64,000 nucleotides of DNA, taken from assembly GCF_900316465.1 (NCBI RefSeq), contig NZ_ONDD01000014.1, positions 1 through 64,000 of the forward strand, written 5' to 3'. The stretch is from an uncultured Fibrobacter sp. (lineage in GTDB: Bacteria; Fibrobacterota; Fibrobacteria; Fibrobacterales; Fibrobacteraceae). Below, piece by piece: positions 57,122-64,000 of this stretch (positions are counted from its first letter, which is position 1; every line of letters starts with the position of its first letter). Position numbers and translations under genes: made by a program. Below the pieces are notes generated by a model. The model made no database searches, was not told the DNA's origin, and saw only the letters and a list, made by a program, of their open reading frames with translations.

Positions 57122-58995
57122 TTACTTCACGCTGGCTGTCAGCAACTTGGTAATTGCAGCCACATACTCGGCCGGGTTCGGCAGCGGAGAACCTTCGGCA
57201 AGCAGAGCCTGGCCGTAGAGGGCCTTCGGCCAATCGCCCAGGTCTTCCTTGGCTTCGGCTTTCTTCTTGAGCATTTCGCAAATCGGGTGCGTCGGGTTGA
57301 TTTCCAGAATGCGCTTGCTCTTCGGCAAGTTCTTCTGGCCCATGGCCTTCATCATGCGTTCCATCTGGGCGCTCATGGCGTCTTCGCTGGTCACCAAGCA
57401 GCAGGGGCTGTCCTTCAGGCGGCTAGACACGCGGACTTCCTTGATGTCTTCGTCCAAGACCTTCTGCAGGTTTTCGCAGAGGCCCTTGAAGATACCCTTG
57501 TTTTCTTCTTCGGCCTTCTTTTCGTCTTCGGTCTTTTCGAAGTCCACGTCGCCGCGGGCGATGTCGTGGAACTTCTTGTCGCCGAATTCCTGGAGGCTAG
57601 ACATCATGAATTCGTCGATGCCATCGCTCATGAGCAAGACTTCGTAACCCTTGGCCTTGAAGGCCTCGAGCATCGGGTTAGACTTCACGGCGTTCTTGTC
57701 GCCGATGAGGTAGTAGATTTCCTTCTGGCCTTCCGGCATGCGCTTTACGTATTCGTCGAGGCCCACGAGAGCGTCGCCGACCGTCTTGGTGCTTTCGAAA
57801 CGGAGCAACTTCTTGAGTTCGTCAAGATGTTCCCAGTTCATGTAGAAGCCTTCCTTAAGGACCATACCGAGTTCACGCCACCAGGCGTTGTACTTCGCGG
57901 CATCCTTGTCGGCCATGTTCTGCAAGGTATCAAGCACCTTCTTGATCACGTGCTTACGGATGTTGGTGATGATCTTGTTGTTCTGCAAGATTTCACGGGA
58001 CACGTTCAGCGGCAAGTCTTCGCTATCCACCACGCCGCGCACAAAGCGGAGCCAAGGCGGCAGCAGTCCATGATAAAGACTTTCTTCACATAGAGTTTCA
58101 GGCCATGCAAAGCATCGTTGTGCCAAATGTTGAACGGAGCCTTGGACGGAATGTAGACCAAGCTCCAGAATTCCTGAGAACCTTCGGCGTGGCTGTGGTT
58201 CCAAGCGGCCGGTTCGTCGGCTTCGTGGCAAATCACATTGTAGAAGTCCTTGTACTGTTCTTCGGTGACTTCCTTTTCACTCTGGCGCCACAGAGCCGTC
58301 TTGTCGTTCAAACGTTCTTCGGGCTTTTCTTCGATTTCACCCTTGTCGTTCTTGGTCGGTTCCGGGTGGAAGTAAATGCCGTAGCTCACGAAGCCACTAT
58401 ACTTCTGCACGATGTCACGAATCTTCCATTCGCTGGCAAAGTCTTCGGCATCTTCGTCATCCTTCAGGTACAGCGTAATCTTGGTACCCACCTTGTCACG
58501 CGGGGCTTCAGAAATTTCAAAATCGCCCGTGCCTTCGGAGGACCACATGTAGCCCTGAGTTTCGCCGGCCTTCAAGGTCAAGACTTCGACCTTCTTAGCA
58601 ACCATGAACACAGAGTAGAAACCCACACCGAACTGACCGATGAGATCCACGCTACCCTTGTCGCCGTCCTTGAGGCTCTTGATAAAGTTCTTGGTGCCGC
58701 TACGAGCGATGGTACCGAGGCAGTTGATCAAATCTTCCCTGTTCATGCCGATACCGTTGTCTTCGACAACGATGCGCTTGCCTTCTTTATTCACCGAAAG
58801 GTCAATGCGCAGCTGGGTTCCTTGCGGCAAAAGGTCTGCATTGGAGAGGGAAAGGAAACGACGCTTGTCGAGAGCATCCGCCGCGTTGGAAACGAGTTCG
58901 CGGAGGAAGATTTCCTTGTTGCTATAAAGGGAGTTGATCATCAAGTTCAGCATGTCGCGAACTTCGGTCTGGAATTCCATCTTCTCTGTTGCCAT
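57122..58995 (-). pseudogene. htpG: Hsp90 chaperone HtpG, frameshifted
   Basis: Two frames carry one HtpG. The first (58995 to about 58067) has the ATPase domain, with ELVSNAADALDKRRFLSLS, VVEDNGIGMNREDLINCLGT and GQFGVGFYSVFMVAKK, and runs into GLKLYVKKVFIMD. The second, in another frame (from about 58064 to 57122), resumes with LLPPWLRFVRGVVDSEDLPL and continues through middle and C-terminal domains. The expected sequence between IMD and LLP has about four to five more residues, so a deletion of 10 or 13 bases fits. It may be a real inactivating deletion or an assembly error. The gene length (1874 bp) is not a multiple of three. Confidence 0.85.
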
Positions 58996-59044
58996 TATTT
59001 ATCTCCATTTATCGTTAAAATTTGAAGCGAATCAGCGAAATTGC

Positions 59045-59059
59045 GTTTCATTTTGAAAC
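59045..59059. promoter_or_regulatory. Inverted repeat upstream of htpG
   Basis: GTTTCA-TTT-TGAAAC is a 6-bp perfect inverted repeat about 50 bases upstream of the htpG start, in AT-rich sequence. It does not match CIRCE. An operator role is speculative. Confidence 0.3.
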
Positions 59060-59165
59060 AAAATCTACTTTTCGCTTTGTTTTCGCACTTGTATCTGCAA
59101 GAACCATGCCAACACAAGACCGTTCGTGCTCACCGCCACTAAGCAATACGAACGCACTCACTCTC

Positions 59166-59201
59166 GCAACCGCCCCTGTTTAATAACAGGGGCTTTGTTG
59201 C
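59166..59201. repeat. Hairpin-family copy E
   Basis: GCAAC (59166-59170) pairs with GTTGC (59197-59201), and GCCCCTGTT (59172-59180), loop TAAT, with AACAGGGGC (59185-59193). The outer arm and its flanks CTCTC and TCAC match copies A and C. The inner stem has a different sequence that is still fully paired. Confidence 0.75.
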
Positions 59202-59218
59202 TCACAGACCAAAAACAA

Positions 59219-59244
59219 AAAAAGGCGACCGTTGCGGCCGCCTT
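59219..59244 (-). terminator. Terminator of uppP
   Basis: On the minus strand AAGGCG-g-CCG, loop CAA, CGG-t-CGCCTT (59222-59244) is followed by a T-run. Confidence 0.85.
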
Positions 59245-59261
59245 AATTCAATTTCAAGAAC

Positions 59262-60104
59262 TTAGATAAAGATCAGTCCGAGGATACCCACGGCCCACAC
59301 ATACCAGGCAAAGTGCTGGAACTTGCCCTTCTGCAAGAAGGTCATGAGCCACTTGAGGGCGATAATGCCAAAGATAAACGACACGACCATGCCCACCAAA
59401 AGTTCGGGGGTAAAGCCACCAGCGTCGGCACACTTCATGGCCTTTTCCGGGTCGAGGAGAGCCTTTTCGGGAGTCATGCTCTGGCACTTGATCCACTTGA
59501 TGCAATCGAGGAGAGCGGCACCGCCCACGGCAGGAATACTCATGAGGAAGCTGAATTCGCCTGCGTACTTGCGGTTCACGCCCATGAACATCATGGCGCT
59601 GATGGTAGAACCGCTGCGGCTGATGCCCGGAATGCAGGCGATGCCCTGCACTGTACCGGTCACGAGAGCGCGCCACCAGTTCATCTTGACGCCCTCGTTA
59701 TCCGGATGCTTGGCGCCGGTCGCACCCCACTGGGACGTGAAAAGCAGGATGCCCGTAAAGAGTTCGGCGACGCAAACGGCACGCGGGTTTTCGAACAGGC
59801 CTTCGAGTGCGTCCTTGAAGCCGATGCCAATCAAAGCCGTCGGAATGCTAGCCAGAATGATGTAGCCCGCTTCGCGCAGCTGGTCCGGATTACGGCGGAT
59901 GCAGCCCACGATGATGTCGGTAATCTTCTTGTGGAAAACCACGAAGATGGACAGCAAGGTGCCGGCATGGAGCATGATGTCGAAGAACATGCCCGCTTCG
60001 TTCATGCCTAAAAGTTCGTGTCCAATCACGAGGTGGCCGGAGCTAGAGATGGGGAGGAATTCGGCGAGGCCCTGCAACAGGCCCAAAATAATAGATTCTA
60101 ACAT
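59262..60104 (-). CDS. uppP: Undecaprenyl-diphosphatase UppP/BacA
   Basis: A 280-residue membrane enzyme with about eight helices, which dephosphorylates undecaprenyl pyrophosphate for reuse in wall synthesis. Both family motifs are present: LQGLAEFLPISSSGHLVIGH near the N-terminus and GTVQGIACIPGISRSGSTIS in the second half, where the glutamate and arginine are catalytic. It confers bacitracin tolerance in other species. Its leader has a repeated GAGACGA-type word. The terminator is immediately downstream. Confidence 0.94.
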   Translation of the reverse strand: MLESIILGLLQGLAEFLPISSSGHLVIGHELLGMNEAGMFFDIMLHAGTLLSIFVVFHKKITDIIVGCIRRNPDQLREAGYIILASIPTALIGIGFKDALEGLFENPRAVCVAELFTGILLFTSQWGATGAKHPDNEGVKMNWWRALVTGTVQGIACIPGISRSGSTISAMMFMGVNRKYAGEFSFLMSIPAVGGAALLDCIKWIKCQSMTPEKALLDPEKAMKCADAGGFTPELLVGMVVSFIFGIIALKWLMTFLQKGKFQHFAWYVWAVGILGLIFI

Positions 60105-60118
60105 AGTAGGGTAAATGT

Positions 60119-60152
60119 AGCTTTTAGACGAGAGACAAGAGACGAGAGACGA
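60119..60152 (-). repeat. TCTCGTC-word repeat in the uppP leader
   Basis: Tandem GAGAC/GACGA words on the plus strand (sense: TCTCGTCTCTCGTCTCTTG). The segment ends about 15 bases before the uppP start. Confidence 0.5.
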
Positions 60153-60259
60153 GAGATTTTTAGTTTTTTCATTGCGCGAAGCGCCTTTATTTCACTTTCG
60201 TCTCTAGTCTGTAGGACCGAAGGTCCGTTCTTTCGTCTAATATTACTATCTTCAAAGTC

Positions 60260-60973
60260 ATGGCTCGCAAATTTCTCTTGTGCTTTCACGATTTCAGCGT
60301 CTGGAACTACCAGAAAGTCGCCCCGATTCTTGAAGAACTCAAGGACCTGGCGGGCGCCCCTTTCAGCGTACTCGTTATCCCGGACACCGAAAAGGCCCCG
60401 TCCGACATGGTCAAGGGCTTTCGCGAAACACTCCAGAAGCTAAAAGCAGACGGATTCGAGCTCGCCCTCCACGGCTACAAGCACCAGGCCGAATTCAGCC
60501 AGGGCCGCAGCTACGCCGGCCTTATCGGGATGAACCTGACCGGCGGCGAAGCCGAATTTGCAGGCCTTAGCGAATTTGAATCGAGCAGACTTTTGCACTT
60601 AGGGCTAGACGCCTGGAAAGAATTAATCGGAGACTCCGAAAAGCCCACCGCATTTGTTCCACCGACTTGGTACAGCAACAAGTTCTTGCCGAGCCAGGTA
60701 CACGCCGAAAAAATGCTCTACGAAGAACGTTTCGCCCTGGTGACCGCCAAAGGCAAGCGCTACGCCTCCCCTGTCGCAAGTTTCGCAGGCATTCCCGACT
60801 TTTTGATCAAGGCCGCCTTCAAGTTCGGCGCATTCGCCCTGAAGGTTCCTGTCGGACTCCCCCGCATCGCACTCCACCCGGTGGATTTCCCTGCCCGAAC
60901 CGACAAAATTCACGATTTGATCCGCATCGCCTTGAACAGCGGACGCAAGCTTTCGCAGTACAAAGATCTTTAA
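60260..60973 (+). CDS. Polysaccharide deacetylase-like (DUF2334-type) protein
   Basis: A 237-residue protein with the strand pattern of NodB-like deacetylases. LLCFHDFSVWN holds the usual aspartate/histidine position near residue 10, and FELALHGYKHQAEFSQG gives an HxxxxxxH-like pair. The fold is reduced in comparison with standard chitin/peptidoglycan deacetylases, and it has no signal peptide, so it may act on a cytoplasmic or lipid-linked sugar. DUF2334-type annotation is my best reading. The substrate is unknown. Confidence 0.6.
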   Translation: MARKFLLCFHDFSVWNYQKVAPILEELKDLAGAPFSVLVIPDTEKAPSDMVKGFRETLQKLKADGFELALHGYKHQAEFSQGRSYAGLIGMNLTGGEAEFAGLSEFESSRLLHLGLDAWKELIGDSEKPTAFVPPTWYSNKFLPSQVHAEKMLYEERFALVTAKGKRYASPVASFAGIPDFLIKAAFKFGAFALKVPVGLPRIALHPVDFPARTDKIHDLIRIALNSGRKLSQYKDL

Positions 60974-61028
60974 CGCTCTGCCACCTACGGCAGAAACTTA
61001 TAATCTTGCCTTAACTATTTAATTTTCC

Positions 61029-61036
61029 TAAATTTG
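61029..61036 (+). promoter_or_regulatory. Promoter element TAAATTTG before purC
   Basis: TAAATTTG ends seven bases before the purC ATG. Using the usual geometry, transcription would begin at or within a few bases of the start codon. Confidence 0.55.
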
Positions 61037-61043
61037 GGTCACT

Positions 61044-61928
61044 ATGAGCTTAAAATTTGAAACCCCCATTACCGAAGTTCCGCTGTTCCACCAGGGTAAA
61101 GTACGTGACATGTACGACCTGGGCGACAGCTTCCTGATGGTCGCCAGCGACCGTCTTTCCGCTTTTGACGTGGTGCTCCCCACCCCGATTCCTGGTAAGG
61201 GCAAAATCCTCAACCAGCTTTCGCTGTTCTGGTTCAAGCACCTCGGCATGAAGAACCACCTCATCACCGCCGACGTGAACGAATACCCAGCCGTGCTCAA
61301 GAAGCACGCCGACTACCTCCGCGGCCGTTCCATGATCGTGAAGAAGGCCAACCGCCATTCCGTGGAATGCATCGTGCGTGGTTACATCGTGGGTTCTGGC
61401 TGGAAGGACTACCAGAAGACCGGTAAGATCTGCGGTCACGTTCTCCCCGAAGGCCTGCAGCTCTGCCAGAAGCTCGAAAAGCCGCTCTACACGCCGAGCA
61501 CCAAGCCCGACGTTGGTCACGACGAAAACATCAGCTTCGAACAGACTTTCGATATCGTTGGCGAAAAGGTTGCAACGACTCTCCGCGACATGTCCCTCGA
61601 CATCTACACGAAGGCCCGCGACTACGCTGCCTCCAAGGGCATCATCCTCGCTGACACCAAGTTCGAATTCGGTGAAATCGATGGCGAAACCATCTTGATC
61701 GACGAAGTGCTGACTCCGGACTCCAGCCGTTACTGGCCGGCAGACAAGTACCAGGTGGGCAAGAACCAGGAAAGCTTCGACAAGCAGTACGTTCGTGACT
61801 GGCTCGAAACTCTCGACTGGGGCAAGACCTATCCGGGTCCGGAAATTCCGCCTGAAGTCGTGAAGAACACGCTCGCCAAGTACGAAGAAATCTTCGTGCG
61901 CCTCACCGGCAAGCAGCCCGAACTTTAA
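61044..61928 (+). CDS. purC: SAICAR synthetase (phosphoribosylaminoimidazole-succinocarboxamide synthase)
   Basis: A 294-residue PurC of the longer type (like yeast ADE1), which condenses CAIR with aspartate in purine synthesis. Motifs include LFHQGKVRDMYDLGD, FLMVASDRLSAFDVVLPTPI, RHSVECIVRGYIVGSGWKDY and LIDEVLTPDSSRYWP. The promoter TAAATTTG is seven bases upstream, so it may be leaderless. No neighbouring pur genes. Copy A of the hairpin family follows directly after the stop. Confidence 0.96.
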   Translation: MSLKFETPITEVPLFHQGKVRDMYDLGDSFLMVASDRLSAFDVVLPTPIPGKGKILNQLSLFWFKHLGMKNHLITADVNEYPAVLKKHADYLRGRSMIVKKANRHSVECIVRGYIVGSGWKDYQKTGKICGHVLPEGLQLCQKLEKPLYTPSTKPDVGHDENISFEQTFDIVGEKVATTLRDMSLDIYTKARDYAASKGIILADTKFEFGEIDGETILIDEVLTPDSSRYWPADKYQVGKNQESFDKQYVRDWLETLDWGKTYPGPEIPPEVVKNTLAKYEEIFVRLTGKQPEL

Positions 61929-61934
61929 GAGACT

Positions 61935-62020
61935 GCTCGGCTCTATCGCATAAGCAAGAATGTGATATCGCCTCGCTCTCGCAACCACGCCTCGTTAATA
62001 CGAGGCGTTTGTTGCTCACG
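61935..62020 (+). repeat. Hairpin-family copy A directly after purC
   Basis: From GCTCGGCTCTATCGCATAA a conserved region leads to the hairpin: GCAAC (61981-61985), ACGCCTCGT (61987-61995), loop TAAT, ACGAGGCGT (62000-62008), GTTGC (62011-62015). It lies in sense orientation after the gene, as does copy B after argJ. Confidence 0.8.
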
Positions 62021-62035
62021 GGAAACCGCACAATT

Positions 62036-62067
62036 AAAAAACGCAGACCTTCTGGCCTGCTTTTTTT
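62036..62067. terminator. Bidirectional terminator between purC and the following minus-strand gene
   Basis: GCAGACC (62043-62049) pairs with GGCCTGC (62054-62060), with an A-run before and a T-run after. Confidence 0.85.
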
Positions 62068-62072
62068 GCAAT

Positions 62073-62759
62073 TTACTTTTTGATCAGCCTCAAGATTCCC
62101 TGCTTGTTGTATTCAGGAGAATCCTTCGGGAACGGGTTCTTGGCTTCGGCGCGGAGCACGTAATGCACGCCTTCGCCTAGATCGACTTCGGAGCCGGACT
62201 TGGCCGGAACGCCATCGCCGAACAAGGAATCTGCCGCCATCAACAAAGCTTCTTGCGGGTCTTCGGCACTAGCCGCGATGCACAAATCCGGCAGCACAAA
62301 TGTTGCAAGGCCGAGCGTATAAATCGCATCGCCCGCTTCTACAAAATTGATCCACGGGTCCATCGGATATTCGCCATCGCCCACTTCTTCGCGGAAACCC
62401 GCATCGGTCCAGGCAGCGCCACACTGCTGCATGTACACGCCAAGCGCCCCTGCGTTAAAGACCTTCAAGATAGCCATATTCACTTGGGTCACTTCTTCGA
62501 TATTCTTCACTTCGCCAAGCAGGAACAGCAGCGACTTGTGCGCTTCGATTGCGGTTGCGGTTTCAGCCGGAATATCTTGGTGTTCCCTGAAAATATCGGC
62601 AAGGCCCGCCACACGCTCTTTGCGGATTACCTTGAACATCACGCTACAGCCAGGAATGATCGCAGATGTCGCATCGGCAGCAAGCGTCACGGTTTCGGTC
62701 AAAGCGAGCGGTTCATTAACTTCTTTAGTGAGAGGGAAAGCGAGAATGAATTGAGGCAT
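62073..62759 (-). CDS. Cytosolic protein of unknown function, DUF4261-like
   Basis: A 228-residue soluble protein without signal peptide. The sequence has the feel of DUF4261 proteins: LKVFNAGALGVYMQQCGAAW, TLGLATFVLPDLCIAASA, then a beta-rich C-terminus with GVHYVLRAEAKNPFPKDS. No catalytic motif is evident and the family assignment is tentative. It starts 33 bp after the glycosyltransferase gene and has a G-poor leader repeat. Confidence 0.6.
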   Translation of the reverse strand: MPQFILAFPLTKEVNEPLALTETVTLAADATSAIIPGCSVMFKVIRKERVAGLADIFREHQDIPAETATAIEAHKSLLFLLGEVKNIEEVTQVNMAILKVFNAGALGVYMQQCGAAWTDAGFREEVGDGEYPMDPWINFVEAGDAIYTLGLATFVLPDLCIAASAEDPQEALLMAADSLFGDGVPAKSGSEVDLGEGVHYVLRAEAKNPFPKDSPEYNKQGILRLIKK

Positions 62760-62765
62760 AATGAT

Positions 62766-62792
62766 TATGGATGAGAAATGTGAGATGTGTGA
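62766..62792 (-). repeat. G-poor word repeat in the leader of the DUF4261-like gene
   Basis: On the sense strand TCACACATCTCACATTTCTC, sharing the 13-mer GAAATGTGAGATG (plus strand, 62775-62787) with the SDR-gene leader at 35061-35073. Confidence 0.5.
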
Positions 62793-63878
62793 TTAAAAAT
62801 GAGAGATTAGTTCTTTAACAGAATCTTTCAGCAGATTATTGTCTTGGGGTTTTGGGAGGGCGACGCGGGCTTTTTCGCTGACTGCAGCAATCAAAGTTTC
62901 TGTTGAGAACTTGGATTCATCGATAGTCGCGGCAAAACCTTCGCGGGCAAGGTCGCGGCCCAGAATCACCTGTTCATACTGTCCGGGAGTCGGCACAAAA
63001 ATACAACGGGCACCAAGCACCGCCATATCCATCACGGTACTATAACCGCCGCGCGAAACAACCCATTCCGCATTTTTTACGACAGCCGCAAACTGGTCAT
63101 CGGGCAAGTGCGTGAACAAGTCCAAGTTCTGTTCGTTAGAACTCTTTACACCAAGCGACGGCTTCCCTAAAATAATCGCATGGCGACCGGGAATTTTTAC
63201 AAGGGTCTTGCGCAACAGGTTTTCAAAGCGAGTTCGCGCAGGTTCCACCCCCGAAACGACGGCCACAAAACGATAGCGCACATCCGATTTCGCCGTCAAG
63301 TTTTCGCCTTCAAAACGCGAGAGCGCGCCCACATACTTTACCGGCACAGGGCATGTCTTCACATGCGACAGAGATCCCGCATAACCTGGAGTTTCAGGCA
63401 AATCCGGCACCCAGACTTCGTCAAAATGCTTCATGACAGAGGCATGCCAAAGCATACCAAGCGGTTCAAACGCCGAAAGCACCTTCGGAAAAGCAATCCG
63501 GCGCTGGTGCGTCATATAAATCGATTTTGCATTCCGGCTATAAAAACCGAAACGGTTATCCGACACCAGCACATCGTAATGGTAACGCCGCACCATTTCT
63601 TCGGCAAAACGGTGTTCAAAGTTCATCACCGTTCGCAGGTGCACCCCGTTCTTAACAAGCCAGAGGCCCATGTTGTAGCCGTGCTTGGGGTAAACGATGT
63701 TATAAGACGGCGCCAGTCGCTGACGCAAGTTCGGAAAGAACTCTCGCAGCAACGCCGCATTCGAGCGCACCACCGCAAGTTCGACCTCGGCTCCTTGATT
63801 CAGGAATTCCCGAATCACGGGCACGCATCGAGTCGCATGCCCCAGTCCCCAGTCGAGTGGTGCCACTAGAACTTTCAA
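62793..63878 (-). CDS. Glycosyltransferase family 28-like protein (MurG-like fold)
   Basis: TTG at 63878 is the best start: GGAGG lies seven bases before it and it overlaps the preceding stop as TTGA. That gives 361 residues. The N-terminal motif LVAPLDWGLGHATRCVPVIR is the glycine-rich acceptor loop of GT28-like enzymes. The C-terminal donor half contains AEWVVSRGGYSTVMDMAVLG and FVPTPGQYEQVILGRDLARE, typical of MurG-like UDP-sugar binding. It may belong to an undescribed glycolipid or surface glycan pathway. The neighbour upstream is an NPCBM protein. Confidence 0.85.
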   Translation of the reverse strand: MKVLVAPLDWGLGHATRCVPVIREFLNQGAEVELAVVRSNAALLREFFPNLRQRLAPSYNIVYPKHGYNMGLWLVKNGVHLRTVMNFEHRFAEEMVRRYHYDVLVSDNRFGFYSRNAKSIYMTHQRRIAFPKVLSAFEPLGMLWHASVMKHFDEVWVPDLPETPGYAGSLSHVKTCPVPVKYVGALSRFEGENLTAKSDVRYRFVAVVSGVEPARTRFENLLRKTLVKIPGRHAIILGKPSLGVKSSNEQNLDLFTHLPDDQFAAVVKNAEWVVSRGGYSTVMDMAVLGARCIFVPTPGQYEQVILGRDLAREGFAATIDESKFSTETLIAAVSEKARVALPKPQDNNLLKDSVKELISHF

Positions 63879-64000
63879 CGAGTTGCCTCCAGCCAGGCAT
63901 TCGCCCAATCACCGTGGTCAAAGTCCTTGTCATGCTTGTCGCCTTCGTCCAAACGGAGTTCAAGCACGCGAACGCCCGTAATATCAATCGCAATCGTCTG
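63875..64000 (-). CDS. C-terminal end of an NPCBM-domain protein (5' part outside window)
   Basis: The 41 visible residues (TIAIDITGVRVLELRLDEGD ... FDHGDWANAWLEATR, stop at 63877-63875) match the end of an NPCBM/NEW2 carbohydrate-binding domain, where a DHxDW motif closes the fold. Such domains occur at the N-terminus of glycosidases and in surface glycoproteins. The glycosyltransferase gene starts within its stop codon, so they share an operon. Confidence 0.75.
   Translation of the reverse strand, partial: QTIAIDITGVRVLELRLDEGDKHDKDFDHGDWANAWLEATR

Noticed and set aside
60100..60250. Small promoter-distal gene between uppP and the deacetylase-like gene
   Set aside because: The 63-residue frame is made of the word repeat and has no ribosome binding site.
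1..64000. CRISPR array, prophage or insertion sequence
   Set aside because: No regularly spaced identical repeats, no integrase, transposase or phage structural genes were seen.

Overview
This window most likely comes from a Fibrobacter-type bacterium (phylum Fibrobacterota, FCB group). The evidence is a PorU-type gingipain-fold sortase of the type IX secretion system (T9SS), a secreted modular pectate lyase with a T9SS-like tail, an OmpA protein with calcium-binding-type repeats, a futalosine-pathway menaquinone gene, and repeated upstream motifs of the form TAnnTTTG, the promoter element known from Bacteroidetes. No phage, insertion sequence or CRISPR array was seen. The assignment is inferred from content, not from a database match.

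Layout. 1-3.3 kb (minus): a secretin operon with a GspL/GspC-like membrane protein and a cut-off pseudopilin-like gene. 3.5-6.5 kb: metK with a structured leader, then a PL1 pectate lyase. 6.7-13.3 kb (minus): a membrane protein, porU, a secreted protein and a lipoprotein. 13.3-17.6 kb: a release-factor-like GGQ protein, a lamin-tail lipoprotein, a degenerate receiver protein and typA. 18-23.4 kb (minus): thiD, an MgtC-family membrane protein, a GGDEF protein, folA, thyA and a small protein. 23.5-36.4 kb: two OmpA-family proteins, radC, cvfB, beta-barrel proteins, a YihY protein, a short UvrA paralog, an SDR enzyme and an iron-containing alcohol dehydrogenase. 36.5-40.2 kb: a small barrel-like protein, argJ, greA, holA. 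40.2-46.0 kb (minus): the type IV pilus operon pilMNOPQ with an unusual PilP fusion. 46.1-50.0 kb (minus): pyrR, pyrB, a probably inactive dihydroorotase homologue and a PilZ protein. 50.1-64 kb: cyclophilin, tRNA-Ala, an M23 peptidase, mqnE, ettA, an Omp85-like barrel, a frameshifted htpG, uppP, a deacetylase-like protein, purC, a protein of unknown function, a glycosyltransferase and the end of an NPCBM-domain protein.

How the genes work together. Envelope biology dominates: two separate secretin systems (a pilus machine and a T2SS-like machine), T9SS export and anchoring of plant-polysaccharide enzymes, OmpA-type peptidoglycan anchors, a LytM-type peptidase and UppP for wall lipid recycling. 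The rest is core metabolism (SAM, pyrimidines, arginine, folate/thymidylate, purine, menaquinone).

The most noteworthy non-coding content is a family of intergenic hairpins whose stems covary between copies while the flanks stay constant. One copy carries an 80-nt insertion exactly in its loop. Other signals are G-poor word repeats just upstream of four minus-strand genes, a 22-bp perfect palindrome abutting a start codon, and promoters so close to start codons that some mRNAs may be leaderless.
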